A DNA stretch of 64,000 bases from Nitrosospira multiformis (GTDB taxonomy: Bacteria > Pseudomonadota > Gammaproteobacteria > Burkholderiales > Nitrosomonadaceae), in contig JAFKJB010000017.1 of the NCBI GenBank assembly GCA_017306155.1, forward strand, positions 32,045 through 96,044, read 5' to 3'. The notes under the pieces are model-generated. The model saw only the letters and a list, made by a program, of their open reading frames with translations. It was not told the origin of the DNA and searched no databases. A program made the position numbers and the translations under genes. Positions 27,994 through 37,020 of this stretch are shown here, in pieces. How positions within the stretch are numbered: position 1 is the first letter of the stretch; every line of letters begins with the position of its first letter.

Positions 27994-28140
27994 CATCCGG
28001 CTATCGGCAAATGGATGCTCCGGATGCCAGTGCATCGATCCGGTGCATCAATACCAAGTCAGCTTCGTTGAATTCCTGCATCCGATAATAAGCGCTCGGG
28101 CTCGCCAGCGACAGCATCTGATATTGCCGGCAACCGGCAG
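27994..28140 (-). mobile_element. IS3-family OrfB transposase relic
   Basis: Read on the minus strand, 28130 to about 28030 encodes RQYQMLSLASPSAYYR followed by EFNEADLVLMHRIDAL. This matches the start of IS3-group OrfB proteins (RQCxLLGLSRSSxYY, then DLALMRRIDEL). After a frameshift the next segment in the family order appears as HWHPEHPFADSRM (28035-27994), equivalent to the usual LHLEHPFxGSRM. No start, catalytic DDE residues or terminal repeats remain. It is a short, frameshifted fragment lying between the two RND units. Confidence 0.75.
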
Positions 28141-28391
28141 ACCGTACATACGGTCCGTCATCTCTTTGATCTCTTTGTGCTCAACAATCCCGCCTTGTTG
28201 AGCGCCGCTCGAAAAATCGCTTTCCAGCGCCTGCTATCCAATCTTTAGCACTTTAATAAGATCCGAAAAATCTGAACCATCCTCCTTGTCCGCCGGCAAA
28301 GCTCCCGCTTATCAAACTGCCCGAATTTCCGGGGCGACTTCCATGTCAAAGCCTATAATTACCGATAAGGGTTTGCAGAAGAAACGCCTCC

Positions 28392-28452
28392 TCCTTACGT
28401 GCAGTATCGTAGGTAAATGAATTTTTTACCGAAGGCATAAGAGGAACATAGT
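28392..28452 (+). repeat. Duplicated RND leader, copy 2
   Basis: A stretch of about 61 bp in front of RND pump 2 that matches 21437-21498, with four or so substitutions and one deleted G in the ribosome binding site region. Similarity stops abruptly upstream of TCCTTACGTGCA, marking the duplication boundary. Confidence 0.85.
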
Positions 28453-31400
28453 ATGAATCAGATCGTACTTATCGCGTTACGGAGACCTTATACCTTCGTG
28501 GTTCTTTCCATTATGATCGTCATATTTGGAATCAGGGCCATACGGCACTCGCCGACGGACGTCTTTCCCGCCATCAAGATTCCCGTGATCTCCGTAGTCT
28601 GGGCTTACGCCGGCATGCTGCCGCTGGACGTGTCCGGTCGTATCACTTTCTACTTCGAGCGTGCATTGACCTCGACAGTGGAAGGTATCTCAGACATCGT
28701 CAGTCAATCGTACTACGGCATCAGCATCACGAATATCTTTCTTCAGCCCCAAACCAACCTCCCTGGCGCAGAAGCGGAAGTCGCAGCGATAAGCCAGACG
28801 ATCGTCAAGGCATTGCCACCGGATATTTCCCCGCCCATGATCATGCGCCTGGAAGCCTCTTCAGTGCCGGTTGTCATGCTGCAGCTTACTTCGGAAGAGA
28901 TGACCCCGGCACAACTCTATAATCTTGCTTTTACGCAACTCAGACCCCTGCTTGTCGTGATCCCGGGGGCGATCGTTCCGCATCCTTACGGCGGAAAGCC
29001 CATGCAGCTTCTGGTATCCCTCGATAGAAACAGAATGCTGGCTCACGATGTGTCGCCAACCGATGTCCATGCGGCTTTCGATCGCCAGAATATCGTGCTG
29101 CCCGCGGGTGACATGAAGATCAAGCAGACCGACTGGATGGTCGAGACAAACGCGATGCCGCCGAATATCGAGGATTTCAACCGTATCCCGATAAAGAAGA
29201 AAAAAAATTCGTTCATTTTCCTGCGTGACGTCGCCGACGTTCAGCTGGCAGGGCCGCCGCAAACAAACTCCGTCATCGTGGACGGGAAGCAGGCTGTCGT
29301 CATGGTCGTCATGAAAAGTGGTGATGCGTCGACCCTGGATGTGGTCGACGGCGTCAAGGCAGCCATTCCACTTATCAAGGAGATAGTCCCGTCCAGTGTG
29401 GACGTTAAGATCATCACCGACGCATCGGTCTTCGTGCGGGAATCCATCAACGAGGTGATGCATGAGATGCTGATCGCCGGCCTGCTTGTCGGTTTCATCG
29501 TCATGCTCTTGCTCGGCTCATGGCGTCCCATGATAGTCGTTACGATTTCAATTCCATTGTGTATCTTAACCTCCGTCATCTGCCTGCAGGCGCTGGGCGA
29601 ATCGATGAACGTCATGACGCTGGGGGGACTGGCGCTGGCGGTAGGAATTCTTGTCGACGACGCGACAGTGATGATCGAGAACATCGATACTCACCTGGAG
29701 ATGGGCAAGGAACTCGATAAAGCCATCATCGATGCGGCGAATCAGATCATTATTCCGACGCTGCTCGCCACATTATGCATATCCGTTGCCTGGCTGCCGC
29801 TGTTCACGCTTTCCGGCGTCTCGGGCTATCTCTTCAGGCCGATGGCACTGGCGGTGATATTCGCCATGCTGGCATCCTTCATCCTGTCGCGCACACTCGT
29901 GCCGACCCTGGCGAAATACCTTATCAAGCCTCCTCACGGAGAAGAACATGGAAAGGAAGGCCACCATGGTGAGGAAAAGCCGGAAGGTCAGCATGGCGAG
30001 GAAAAGCCGGCGGGGAAGCTTGCCCGTTTTTGGCAGAAGTTAAAGCGTCATTTGGCGATTTTCTCCCGTTTTGGGCAGAAATTAAAGCATCATTTAGAGA
30101 TTTTCTCCCGTTTTCAGGAAGGATTCGAGAGCCGCTTTACCCGTTTCTGTGCCGGGTATGGCAATCTGCTCGAACGAACGATTGAAAATCGCCGCATGTT
30201 CGCAATGGTCATGCTCACCTTCGCACTCGCCTCTCTCGTGCTGTTCTACTTCAATGGCCGCGATTTTTTCCCGGAGGTCAAGTCAGGTGCCATTCAGATG
30301 CACATGCGGGCGCCTCTTGGCACACGTATGGAAGCCACAAACCGCATCACCACGCTCGTTGCGGAGGATATCAGGCGAATGCTTCCGGGGCAGGTTGAAG
30401 ACATCGTTAGCAATTGCGGCATACCTGTCGGGCCGCATAATCTGGCGTTTATTCCGACCCCCACGATCGGATCTCAGGACTGCGATCTGACGATCACCCT
30501 GTTCAATGGGAAATCGGCTGTGTGGGATATTCGGAAAATTCTTCACGAGGGGCTGAAAGAGCGTTATCCCGGGACTGAATTCACCTTTCAGCCAGCGGAT
30601 CTGATAGCAAAAATTCTGAATTTCGGCTCCCCTTCTCCGATTGATGTTCAGGTTAACGGGATGGATATATACGGAAACTACGCATTCGCGCGCAAGTTGC
30701 AAGCCAGGCTGCGTGAAATTCCCGGTTCCTCCGATGTAGTGATCCAGCAAACCATGCGCACGCCAACCCTGCTTGTTGAAGGTCAAAGAACATTTGGATT
30801 CGGTGTTGACAGGAACGAAGAGGATATCGCCCTGAACATGCTGATAACGACTAGCGGCAGCCAGCAGATCGACCAGAAATACTGGCTCGATACAAAGACC
30901 GGCATGTCATACCAGATCAATATATATGATCCTCAACCTGAAGTCGCCAGTATCAATGACTTGAACGAAGTTCCTGTCAAGCCAGTGGGGGAAGATGGCC
31001 TGTATGAGGATTATCAGCTCCTGAGCAATGTGGCGGAGGAATCGCCGGTAGGCACGCCAGGCCTGGTCACTCACAGGGGGGTCAGGCCGCTGGTTGAAGT
31101 CTATGTATCCGCCGAAGGGCGGGGGCTGGGCGGCGTGCTGAAGGACGTCCAGAAAATTGTCGACGAGATGAAAGATAAACTTCCCCGCGGCTCCACTATT
31201 AAAATCGCCGGCCAAGCCGAGACTATGGTCGCCACCTATACCGAACTGATTATCGGCCTCGTCGCGGCTGTCGTGCTGATCTATCTCATGCTTGTCATCA
31301 ATTTTCAATCGTGGCTGATTCCTTTCATCATCATCACAGCCTTGCCCGGCGCCCTGGCAGGCATTGCCTGGGCCCTGTTCCTGACCCACACGAATATTTC

Positions 31401-31866
31401 CGTTCCGGCCCTGACAGGCGCCATCATGGCCATGGGAACGGCCACGGCGAATTCCATACTTGTCGTGTCCTATGCGCTGGAGCGCATCGCAGAGCATGGC
31501 GACACGCTGCGAGCCGCCATCGAGTCCGGCAAAGCCCGGATTCGTCCTGTTCTCATGACCGCATCAGCCATGATCATGGGCATGCTTCCGATGGCAATGG
31601 GAGGGTCCACCAATGCGCCGCTGGGCCGCGCGGTTATCGGCGGCTTGACGTTTGCAACGATATATACCCTGTTTTTTGTTCCCTGCATGTATGCCATTAT
31701 GTATTCCAAACGAGGCGTTCCTAAAGACAGGGAAAGCGTTCCTCAACCGGAAAATTCCTCACATGAAAACATTTTTGCTTCGGCCAGAAAATACTATGAA
31801 TCCCGTCGTTCCGGACCTGCCTCAGATCCAGCAAAACGGAATCTGTTTCAGGACGATTCAGGATGA
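28453..31866 (+). CDS. RND efflux pump subunit 2 (paralogue of pump 1)
   Basis: A 1,137-residue HAE-1 type pump, very similar to the one at 21499 along its whole length, including the DNA-level match across the membrane helices. The TM4 proton-relay acids are kept (VGILVDDATVMIEN). The loop after TM6 differs: HGEEKPEGQHGEEKP followed by two copies of a 14-residue amphipathic repeat. The C-terminus is longer by about 32 residues because the codon corresponding to the TGA stop of pump 1 is TCA here, so translation runs into sequence resembling the start of the adaptor gene. No adaptor or channel follows; it presumably shares those of pump 1. Confidence 0.92.
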   Translation: MNQIVLIALRRPYTFVVLSIMIVIFGIRAIRHSPTDVFPAIKIPVISVVWAYAGMLPLDVSGRITFYFERALTSTVEGISDIVSQSYYGISITNIFLQPQTNLPGAEAEVAAISQTIVKALPPDISPPMIMRLEASSVPVVMLQLTSEEMTPAQLYNLAFTQLRPLLVVIPGAIVPHPYGGKPMQLLVSLDRNRMLAHDVSPTDVHAAFDRQNIVLPAGDMKIKQTDWMVETNAMPPNIEDFNRIPIKKKKNSFIFLRDVADVQLAGPPQTNSVIVDGKQAVVMVVMKSGDASTLDVVDGVKAAIPLIKEIVPSSVDVKIITDASVFVRESINEVMHEMLIAGLLVGFIVMLLLGSWRPMIVVTISIPLCILTSVICLQALGESMNVMTLGGLALAVGILVDDATVMIENIDTHLEMGKELDKAIIDAANQIIIPTLLATLCISVAWLPLFTLSGVSGYLFRPMALAVIFAMLASFILSRTLVPTLAKYLIKPPHGEEHGKEGHHGEEKPEGQHGEEKPAGKLARFWQKLKRHLAIFSRFGQKLKHHLEIFSRFQEGFESRFTRFCAGYGNLLERTIENRRMFAMVMLTFALASLVLFYFNGRDFFPEVKSGAIQMHMRAPLGTRMEATNRITTLVAEDIRRMLPGQVEDIVSNCGIPVGPHNLAFIPTPTIGSQDCDLTITLFNGKSAVWDIRKILHEGLKERYPGTEFTFQPADLIAKILNFGSPSPIDVQVNGMDIYGNYAFARKLQARLREIPGSSDVVIQQTMRTPTLLVEGQRTFGFGVDRNEEDIALNMLITTSGSQQIDQKYWLDTKTGMSYQINIYDPQPEVASINDLNEVPVKPVGEDGLYEDYQLLSNVAEESPVGTPGLVTHRGVRPLVEVYVSAEGRGLGGVLKDVQKIVDEMKDKLPRGSTIKIAGQAETMVATYTELIIGLVAAVVLIYLMLVINFQSWLIPFIIITALPGALAGIAWALFLTHTNISVPALTGAIMAMGTATANSILVVSYALERIAEHGDTLRAAIESGKARIRPVLMTASAMIMGMLPMAMGGSTNAPLGRAVIGGLTFATIYTLFFVPCMYAIMYSKRGVPKDRESVPQPENSSHENIFASARKYYESRRSGPASDPAKRNLFQDDSG
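30031..30114 (+). repeat. 42-bp tandem repeat (two units) in RND pump 2
   Basis: Units at 30031-30072 and 30073-30114 encode WQKLKRHLAIFSRF and GQKLKHHLEIFSRF in the cytoplasmic loop after TM6. Pump 1 has a single, diverged equivalent. The unit is in frame and amphipathic. Confidence 0.85.
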
Positions 31867-32444
31867 TCTTCGGATGGCCAATCCCGGTCTTTAAACACAC
31901 TTTTCACTCTTTTGGAGAGATAGAAGTAAGGAATCCAGATGATTGGCCAGATCATGGTTGCGATATTGAAAAAAGTTGTAGAGTCCTCCTCAAAGTACTT
32001 ATTCTTAATCACCATAGCAATAAGCGAAGATGCGAGAGCTGCGAAGAGTATGTATCTCAGGATGTGAACATAGAAATAGTTTCTGGACGTTCTGAGCTTT
32101 TCCGCCACTGCAAATTCCGTACAGTACAATAGCAGGCCAGGAACTGTGGACCAAAGAAAGAATGGATACAGGTCTGGCTTATCTGCCCATGCTTCAGGCA
32201 GATAATTATCATAGGAGCTCGCTGTCACCAGCACTACTATAATTACCCCTATATAGAGCCGAATATAGTAATAGAGCAACCAACCACCAATTTCTTTTTT
32301 CCTGCGGCTCGCACAAACGTACCATATGAGCAGTGTGAGCAGAGCGCCGACCCAGCCCGCCTGAAATGACGCATCCGACGTATCGGTTGATGCGAAGGCG
32401 GGCAGCGATAATGCAAGCAAGCCAAAAGCTGTTATACCAATCAT
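31848..32444 (-). CDS. Small integral membrane protein, DUF2569-like
   Basis: 198 residues with a signal-like first segment and about five membrane helices. The motif KEIGGWLLYYYIRLYIG resembles the conserved IGGWL opening of DUF2569 membrane proteins, whose function is unknown. Its 3' end overlaps the end of RND pump 2 by 19 bp on the opposite strand, so the pump tail and this gene share sequence. Base use is more AT-rich than its neighbours, suggesting acquisition from elsewhere. Confidence 0.6.
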   Translation of the reverse strand: MIGITAFGLLALSLPAFASTDTSDASFQAGWVGALLTLLIWYVCASRRKKEIGGWLLYYYIRLYIGVIIVVLVTASSYDNYLPEAWADKPDLYPFFLWSTVPGLLLYCTEFAVAEKLRTSRNYFYVHILRYILFAALASSLIAMVIKNKYFEEDSTTFFNIATMIWPIIWIPYFYLSKRVKSVFKDRDWPSEDHPESS

Positions 32445-32936
32445 GTTGTGAATTATGTTTTTAACGACGTATGGTTTATGGAGACAGAGCGATATAGCAA
32501 TGCAGGTGTTTTCTGTATCGGGTTGGTTCTCAGCAGAACATTTATCGAATTACGCCAAAATTAACATATCCTTTATTATTGATAAAATACATTATCGATA
32601 GTCTGCCCATGAGCCAGTTCAGAGAATTCCCGCCCAAATCACGATTTTTCTACCGCCTTGCAAAAGGTTGATGATTCCAGAAGAACCACCAAGAATACAC
32701 TGCCTTCCTTTCTTGTCATACACAAATTCTGAGCATAACCCTGACAGAATAGAGGATATCAAGCGCAGGCTCAATTCCGGAAATCGAAGAAGCTGTACAA
32801 TACCTGGTGTAATTGCCAGCCGAAAAGGATATAAAAGGGATATAAAGCATATTTATCGGGTCGGCGGGCAAACAGTACAAACATCATACCGGCGGAAGGC
32901 GGTATCCAGCGACGTTCAAAGCATGCCGTTATTGGA
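32445..32936. other. AT-rich gap, no convincing gene
   Basis: About 490 bp upstream of the hypothetical gene at 32937. A 90-codon plus-strand frame at 32668-32940 has no recognisable domain. An AT-rich segment around 32570-32600 (TTATTGATAAAATACATTATCGATAG) is partly palindromic and promoter-like, but nothing can be assigned firmly. Confidence 0.35.
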
Positions 32937-33776
32937 ATGAAAACGCTTACCAATGTTGTAACCATGAAGGAATTATCACCCAATGGTGGACAACTGAATT
33001 ATCTGATCAGCGGCGGACGTGTATATGCGTCGGCAAAATCATGGGGCAGGGCATTACAGGTGCCGGACGCCATGAAAGTCTGGTTTGAAACAGGTCTGAT
33101 CAGGACAGCTTTGCTGAACAAGAACGTGATGGATGGCGAACTGGAAATGATCTACAAGGGTGTGCTGGTCTATCGCTGGCATATCGTTGCTGAACAGTTG
33201 CGCGTCTTCGACAGACAATGGTATCAAACCCAGTTTAAAGGCAAGCCCAAACAGGAACAGCGGGATATTGAAAGATTTCATGATAACTACGAACGCCTGG
33301 TTCATTGGGGGTATGATCTTCAGGAGCGGGCGCTGAGTCATGGGATAACTTCCAATGCCATGCCGGATTCACCTGTCACTCAAGAAACATTGCTTGAGGT
33401 TATCAGGCAGGTTATTGCGCCGCAGTTGGGAGATCACGATAAGAAATTGCATGAACAGGATGTTGTAATTGCGGAATTGAGAGAAGCCGTGGCTGCCCTG
33501 CGTGACCAGAACGCGTTCATTTCCGTCAAACAGGCGATTGCCGAGCGGGGTCTGGATTCAAGCCTCATGCCGCTGTATCCTGGCTCGAGGGAAAATCTTT
33601 CCAGTCTGATTGGCCGTTTTTTAAAAAGACGGGGAGTTGAGCAGGGGTCAAACATAGTGGCGCGGCTGGATGGAAGATCCCTGTCGGCCGAGATGAATAC
33701 TTACAGGCGCGGCGATATTTACGCGGCATTGAATGAGTTCAAGGACGTCAGGCAGCTGGATCTCAACATAGAATAG
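32937..33776 (+). CDS. Hypothetical protein with a coiled-coil segment
   Basis: 279 residues, not recognised. The N-terminal part (about 1-130) is mixed alpha/beta with many aromatic residues. Residues about 155-195 form a predicted coiled coil (HDKKLHEQDVVIAELREAV). The C-terminal 90 residues (VKQAIAERGLDSSLMPLYPG through YRRGDIYAALNEF) look like a small winged-helix-type fold. A second in-frame ATG at 32964 is an alternative start. The layout resembles phage or plasmid regulatory proteins, but this is only an impression. It is flanked by noncoding DNA and a monocistronic transferase gene. Confidence 0.6.
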   Translation: MKTLTNVVTMKELSPNGGQLNYLISGGRVYASAKSWGRALQVPDAMKVWFETGLIRTALLNKNVMDGELEMIYKGVLVYRWHIVAEQLRVFDRQWYQTQFKGKPKQEQRDIERFHDNYERLVHWGYDLQERALSHGITSNAMPDSPVTQETLLEVIRQVIAPQLGDHDKKLHEQDVVIAELREAVAALRDQNAFISVKQAIAERGLDSSLMPLYPGSRENLSSLIGRFLKRRGVEQGSNIVARLDGRSLSAEMNTYRRGDIYAALNEFKDVRQLDLNIE

Positions 33777-33888
33777 GGCAGTAAACATCAAAATGGCTGC
33801 CGGATACCGGGGAACAGCCGTGTGATCAAGATCGGTAACGGCCCGATTTGATCGTGCTGACCCGGCAAAACAGGAAGGAATCAGCAGA

Positions 33889-34869
33889 GTGGGTTTACTC
33901 GTTAAAGGCAAGTGGGTGGATGAGTGGTACGATACCGGATCGACCGGCGGCCGGTTCATCCGCACCAATGCACAGTTTCGCAACTGGATAACGGCCGATG
34001 GCGGTCCGGGGCCCAGCGGCGAAGGCGGGTTTCCCGCCGAGGCAGGGCGTTATCATCTATATGTTTCGCTCGCTTGTCCCTGGGCTTCCCGCACGCTGAT
34101 TTTTCGCATGCTCAAAGGGCTTGAGAGCATGATCAGTGTTTCCGTGGTGCACCCCTGCATGGGCGAGCATGGCTGGACTTTTGATGAGGCGCCGGGAGTA
34201 ATACCTGATCCCGTTGGCGGTGCATCCTATCTTTATGAAGTCTACCTCCGGTCGATGCATGACTACAGCGGGCGCGTGACAGTACCCGTGCTCTGGGATT
34301 TACAGCGGAATACCATTGTCAGCAATGAATCGGCCGATATCATCCGCATGATGAACTCGGCTTTCGATGGAGCAGGCGCTTTGCTCGGGAATTATGCGCC
34401 TGAGGTGTTGCTTCCGCAGATCGATGAGACCAATGCGCGCACTTACGCTGACGTCAATAATGGTGTTTACAAGGCAGGTTTTGCCACCAGGCAATCAGTG
34501 TACGAGAAGGCGGTGAGGGTGCTGTTCGGATGCATGGATGAGCTGGAACAACTGCTTTCACGTCAGCGTTATCTCATCGGCAACTGTCTCACTGAAGCCG
34601 ACTGGCGGATATTCACCACGCTGATTCGCTTTGATTCGGTCTATCACGGCCATTTCAAGTGCAATCTCAGGCGTCTCGTGGATTATCCCAATCTCTGGGC
34701 CTATACCCGGGAGTTGTATCAGTGGCCGGGCGTGGCAGAGACGGTGAACATGCAGCACATCAAGGAGCATTATTACCGCAGTCATCCCACCATCAATCCG
34801 AATGGCATTGTGCCGGTCGGCCCGATTCTGAATCTCGATGAACCCCATGATCGCGCCAGGCTGGGATAG
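33889..34869 (+). CDS. yqjG: Glutathionyl-hydroquinone reductase (Xi-class glutathione transferase)
   Basis: Reduces glutathionyl-quinones and related conjugates using glutathione. The catalytic CPWA motif is present (SLACPWASRTLIF), with the C-terminal helical domain ending NPNGIVPVGP, both typical of the YqjG/ECM4 group. 326 residues is the normal length. The start is GTG at 33889 with AGGAAGGA about 10 bases upstream. It stands alone. The expected role is detoxification of quinones in the cytosol. Confidence 0.92.
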   Translation: MGLLVKGKWVDEWYDTGSTGGRFIRTNAQFRNWITADGGPGPSGEGGFPAEAGRYHLYVSLACPWASRTLIFRMLKGLESMISVSVVHPCMGEHGWTFDEAPGVIPDPVGGASYLYEVYLRSMHDYSGRVTVPVLWDLQRNTIVSNESADIIRMMNSAFDGAGALLGNYAPEVLLPQIDETNARTYADVNNGVYKAGFATRQSVYEKAVRVLFGCMDELEQLLSRQRYLIGNCLTEADWRIFTTLIRFDSVYHGHFKCNLRRLVDYPNLWAYTRELYQWPGVAETVNMQHIKEHYYRSHPTINPNGIVPVGPILNLDEPHDRARLG

Positions 34870-35018
34870 CGCCGCGAAGAGAATCCCCGAATTTCAATTA
34901 CCCCAGGTTTTTCTGCGGCTGTTCCAAGAGTTTTGCACCGGTTATACCAGGACGGGTCTTATGCCCGCCCGTGGATGAAAGAGGTAACTCAGGGAAAATA
35001 GCGATCCCTGATTGAAAA

Positions 35019-35426
35019 CTACTTCAGTTCTTCAATAGCCAGCCGGTGGTATCGATGCGCGAACGCAAAGGGTACATTTCGAATAACGTTCATGGCGCGA
35101 TCGGATGAAAGTTTGTCAGGCGCATAGATTACAAGGAAGGAGCCTCCCTCTTTTGCTGTTTCCAGGTGCACTTTGATAGCTTCATCGGCCCAGCCTAAAC
35201 GCGGAAGGAAGCCTTCGTTTTTTTCGAGGTTATCCGTGGCAGCTTCCGTTACTTCCTTGCATGAGAAAAAGACGCAGTCATCGGGCTCGTATCCGCCAGT
35301 CTTCAGATCCTGCTGCACGCGTAGTGCGTCTTCTCTACTCTTAAATCCAACGACCAGATAGCCAACGGGATAAAAAAGACCAAAGCTAGTAGGATACTGA
35401 GGTTTTTCGCGTGTTTGCTCTGTCAT
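35019..35426 (-). CDS. Hypothetical soluble protein, stress-protein-like
   Basis: 135 residues, no signal peptide or membrane segment. The sequence alternates beta strands and helices (YLVVGFKSREDALRVQQDLK, GGSFLVIYAPD), compatible with a ferredoxin-like fold as in some general stress proteins. I do not recognise a named family. It converges with the transferase gene at 33889. An AAGAGGACTTATT upstream gives a plausible ribosome binding site. Confidence 0.65.
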   Translation of the reverse strand: MTEQTREKPQYPTSFGLFYPVGYLVVGFKSREDALRVQQDLKTGGYEPDDCVFFSCKEVTEAATDNLEKNEGFLPRLGWADEAIKVHLETAKEGGSFLVIYAPDKLSSDRAMNVIRNVPFAFAHRYHRLAIEELK

Positions 35427-35689
35427 AATAAGTCCTCTTCGTTTTTGTTTCAGTTAAATTTGCTTATAGCCCGCGTAAACCTTTGCCTGGCTATGAGGAA
35501 GAACTGTAGCACAGCTTTGGATTACATATAACACCGACTCTCTCCTCCATTGATATATCAGTAGAAATGTAGAGATCTGCGGACGTGTACAGGCTGGAGA
35601 GGTATATACTCCACATATCATTGCAGACACCAGACAGGCTTCCGGTCTATTTGATCAGAAATACAGTTTAGCCGCGAGGAGGAGCAGAC

Positions 35690-36781
35690 ATGGGCGATGC
35701 CGCCATTCAAGACCGTGCCGCTGGCGCCATCATGGGCGCATTCATCGGAGAGGCTCTGGGCCTTGGCCCCCACTGGTATTATGACCTGGAGGAACTGCGC
35801 CGCGATTATGGCGACTGGATTACGACTTATACAGATCCCAGGCCCGGACGCTACCATGAAGACCTCAAGGCAGGCCAATTGTCCCAGCCAGGCTTTATTC
35901 TCAAGCTCATGTTGCGTTCGCTGGTCGAGCGGGGCGGCTATGACGAGGCGGATTTCTGCAGGCGCATGGATGAAGAGCTGTTTCCCCTGCTGGACGGTAC
36001 GCCGGTAAACGGACCCGGCGGGTACACGAGCCAATCCATCCGCGAAGCCTGGCGCCGGCGTGTCCAGCAGAAACTGCCATGGGGACAGACCGGCGGTCAT
36101 GCCGATACCACCGAGGCCATCGAACGCACGCTCGCCCTTGCGGTTCGTTATGCATCTCAACCTCACGAACTTGCAACCGCTATTTCCAATAATGCCCGCC
36201 TTACCCAGACCGACGACATCGTGCTTTCAATGACAGTCGCATATGGAGCGGTGCTGAGCCTTCTGGTTCAGGGGCATAAGCTCGACAAGAACCTGTCCGG
36301 CAAGCTGATGGATCTGGTCAAGACCGGCCAGCTGCCTTTTCACGCGGTGACATACGCGGATCTGCAGCCGCCGCGTCCGGGCGACCCGGATCCGCCGCGG
36401 GCGGGACGGTTCGCATCCCCTGATGCGCTGCTCACGCCATCATCTGTTTCCACCGCGGTTGCCGATCCAGGTATCCCGATAGAGCCCGCGTGGAAGGTAT
36501 CCCTCATATACGGCATGCCCTGCGCCATCTATCACCAGCTTCCCGCAGCCTACTACCTGGCAGCCCGCTTCCCCCGGGACTTCGAGTTGGCTGTGCTGCA
36601 TGCAGTGAATGGGGGAGGGCAAAACCAGGCGCGCGCTATTTTGACCGGGGCTCTCGCCGGAGCCCAGACGGGGTTGTCGGCCATACCCCGGCGCTTCCTC
36701 GATGGCCTGGAAGAAGGTGAAACGCTCGTACAGCTTGCGCTGGACCTGGCCGCGCAAGTAAGCACCCCGGCCGGACCGTAA
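35690..36781 (+). CDS. ADP-ribosylglycohydrolase family protein
   Basis: Members remove ADP-ribose from proteins or nucleic acids, or hydrolyse related glycosides, using two Mg ions. Typical segments are GAIMGAFIGEALGLGPHWYYD at the N-terminus (shown in part by GAFIGEALG), LTQTDDIVLSMTVAYGAVL in the middle, and the Asn/Gln-rich GGGQNQARAILTGALAGAQ at the C-terminal metal site. The classical GDxxG metal motif is changed to GEALG, so substrate or activity may differ. The start at 35690 follows a GAGGAGGAGC ribosome binding site. No partner ADP-ribosyltransferase lies nearby. Confidence 0.85.
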   Translation: MGDAAIQDRAAGAIMGAFIGEALGLGPHWYYDLEELRRDYGDWITTYTDPRPGRYHEDLKAGQLSQPGFILKLMLRSLVERGGYDEADFCRRMDEELFPLLDGTPVNGPGGYTSQSIREAWRRRVQQKLPWGQTGGHADTTEAIERTLALAVRYASQPHELATAISNNARLTQTDDIVLSMTVAYGAVLSLLVQGHKLDKNLSGKLMDLVKTGQLPFHAVTYADLQPPRPGDPDPPRAGRFASPDALLTPSSVSTAVADPGIPIEPAWKVSLIYGMPCAIYHQLPAAYYLAARFPRDFELAVLHAVNGGGQNQARAILTGALAGAQTGLSAIPRRFLDGLEEGETLVQLALDLAAQVSTPAGP

Positions 36782-36910
36782 CGGATACTTCCCCTCCAGT
36801 ACGTTGAAAGGCTGTTCTTCAGGCATCGTCGTGGGAGCCAAGCATTGTGAAGAGGTACGACGGAACCCGGAACGCACTTCTGGGTGAAACTTAGAGGCTG
36901 CTGAACAAGG

Positions 36911-36929
36911 CCCTCGCTGGGCGCGAGGG
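36911..36929. terminator. Hairpin between the glycohydrolase and cytochrome genes
   Basis: A 7-bp perfect GC-rich stem (CCCTCGC with GCGAGGG) and a 5-base loop in the 240-bp gap, with no T-run. It may end the upstream transcript. Confidence 0.4.
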
Positions 36930-37020
36930 AAGCTCTGCCTGATTCTTGAATGGTCTGGCAGCTTGCTATAGCCTCATCAACGAAGTTTTTCTGGCAGAAT
37001 CTGGTTACTCATTAATCCTC

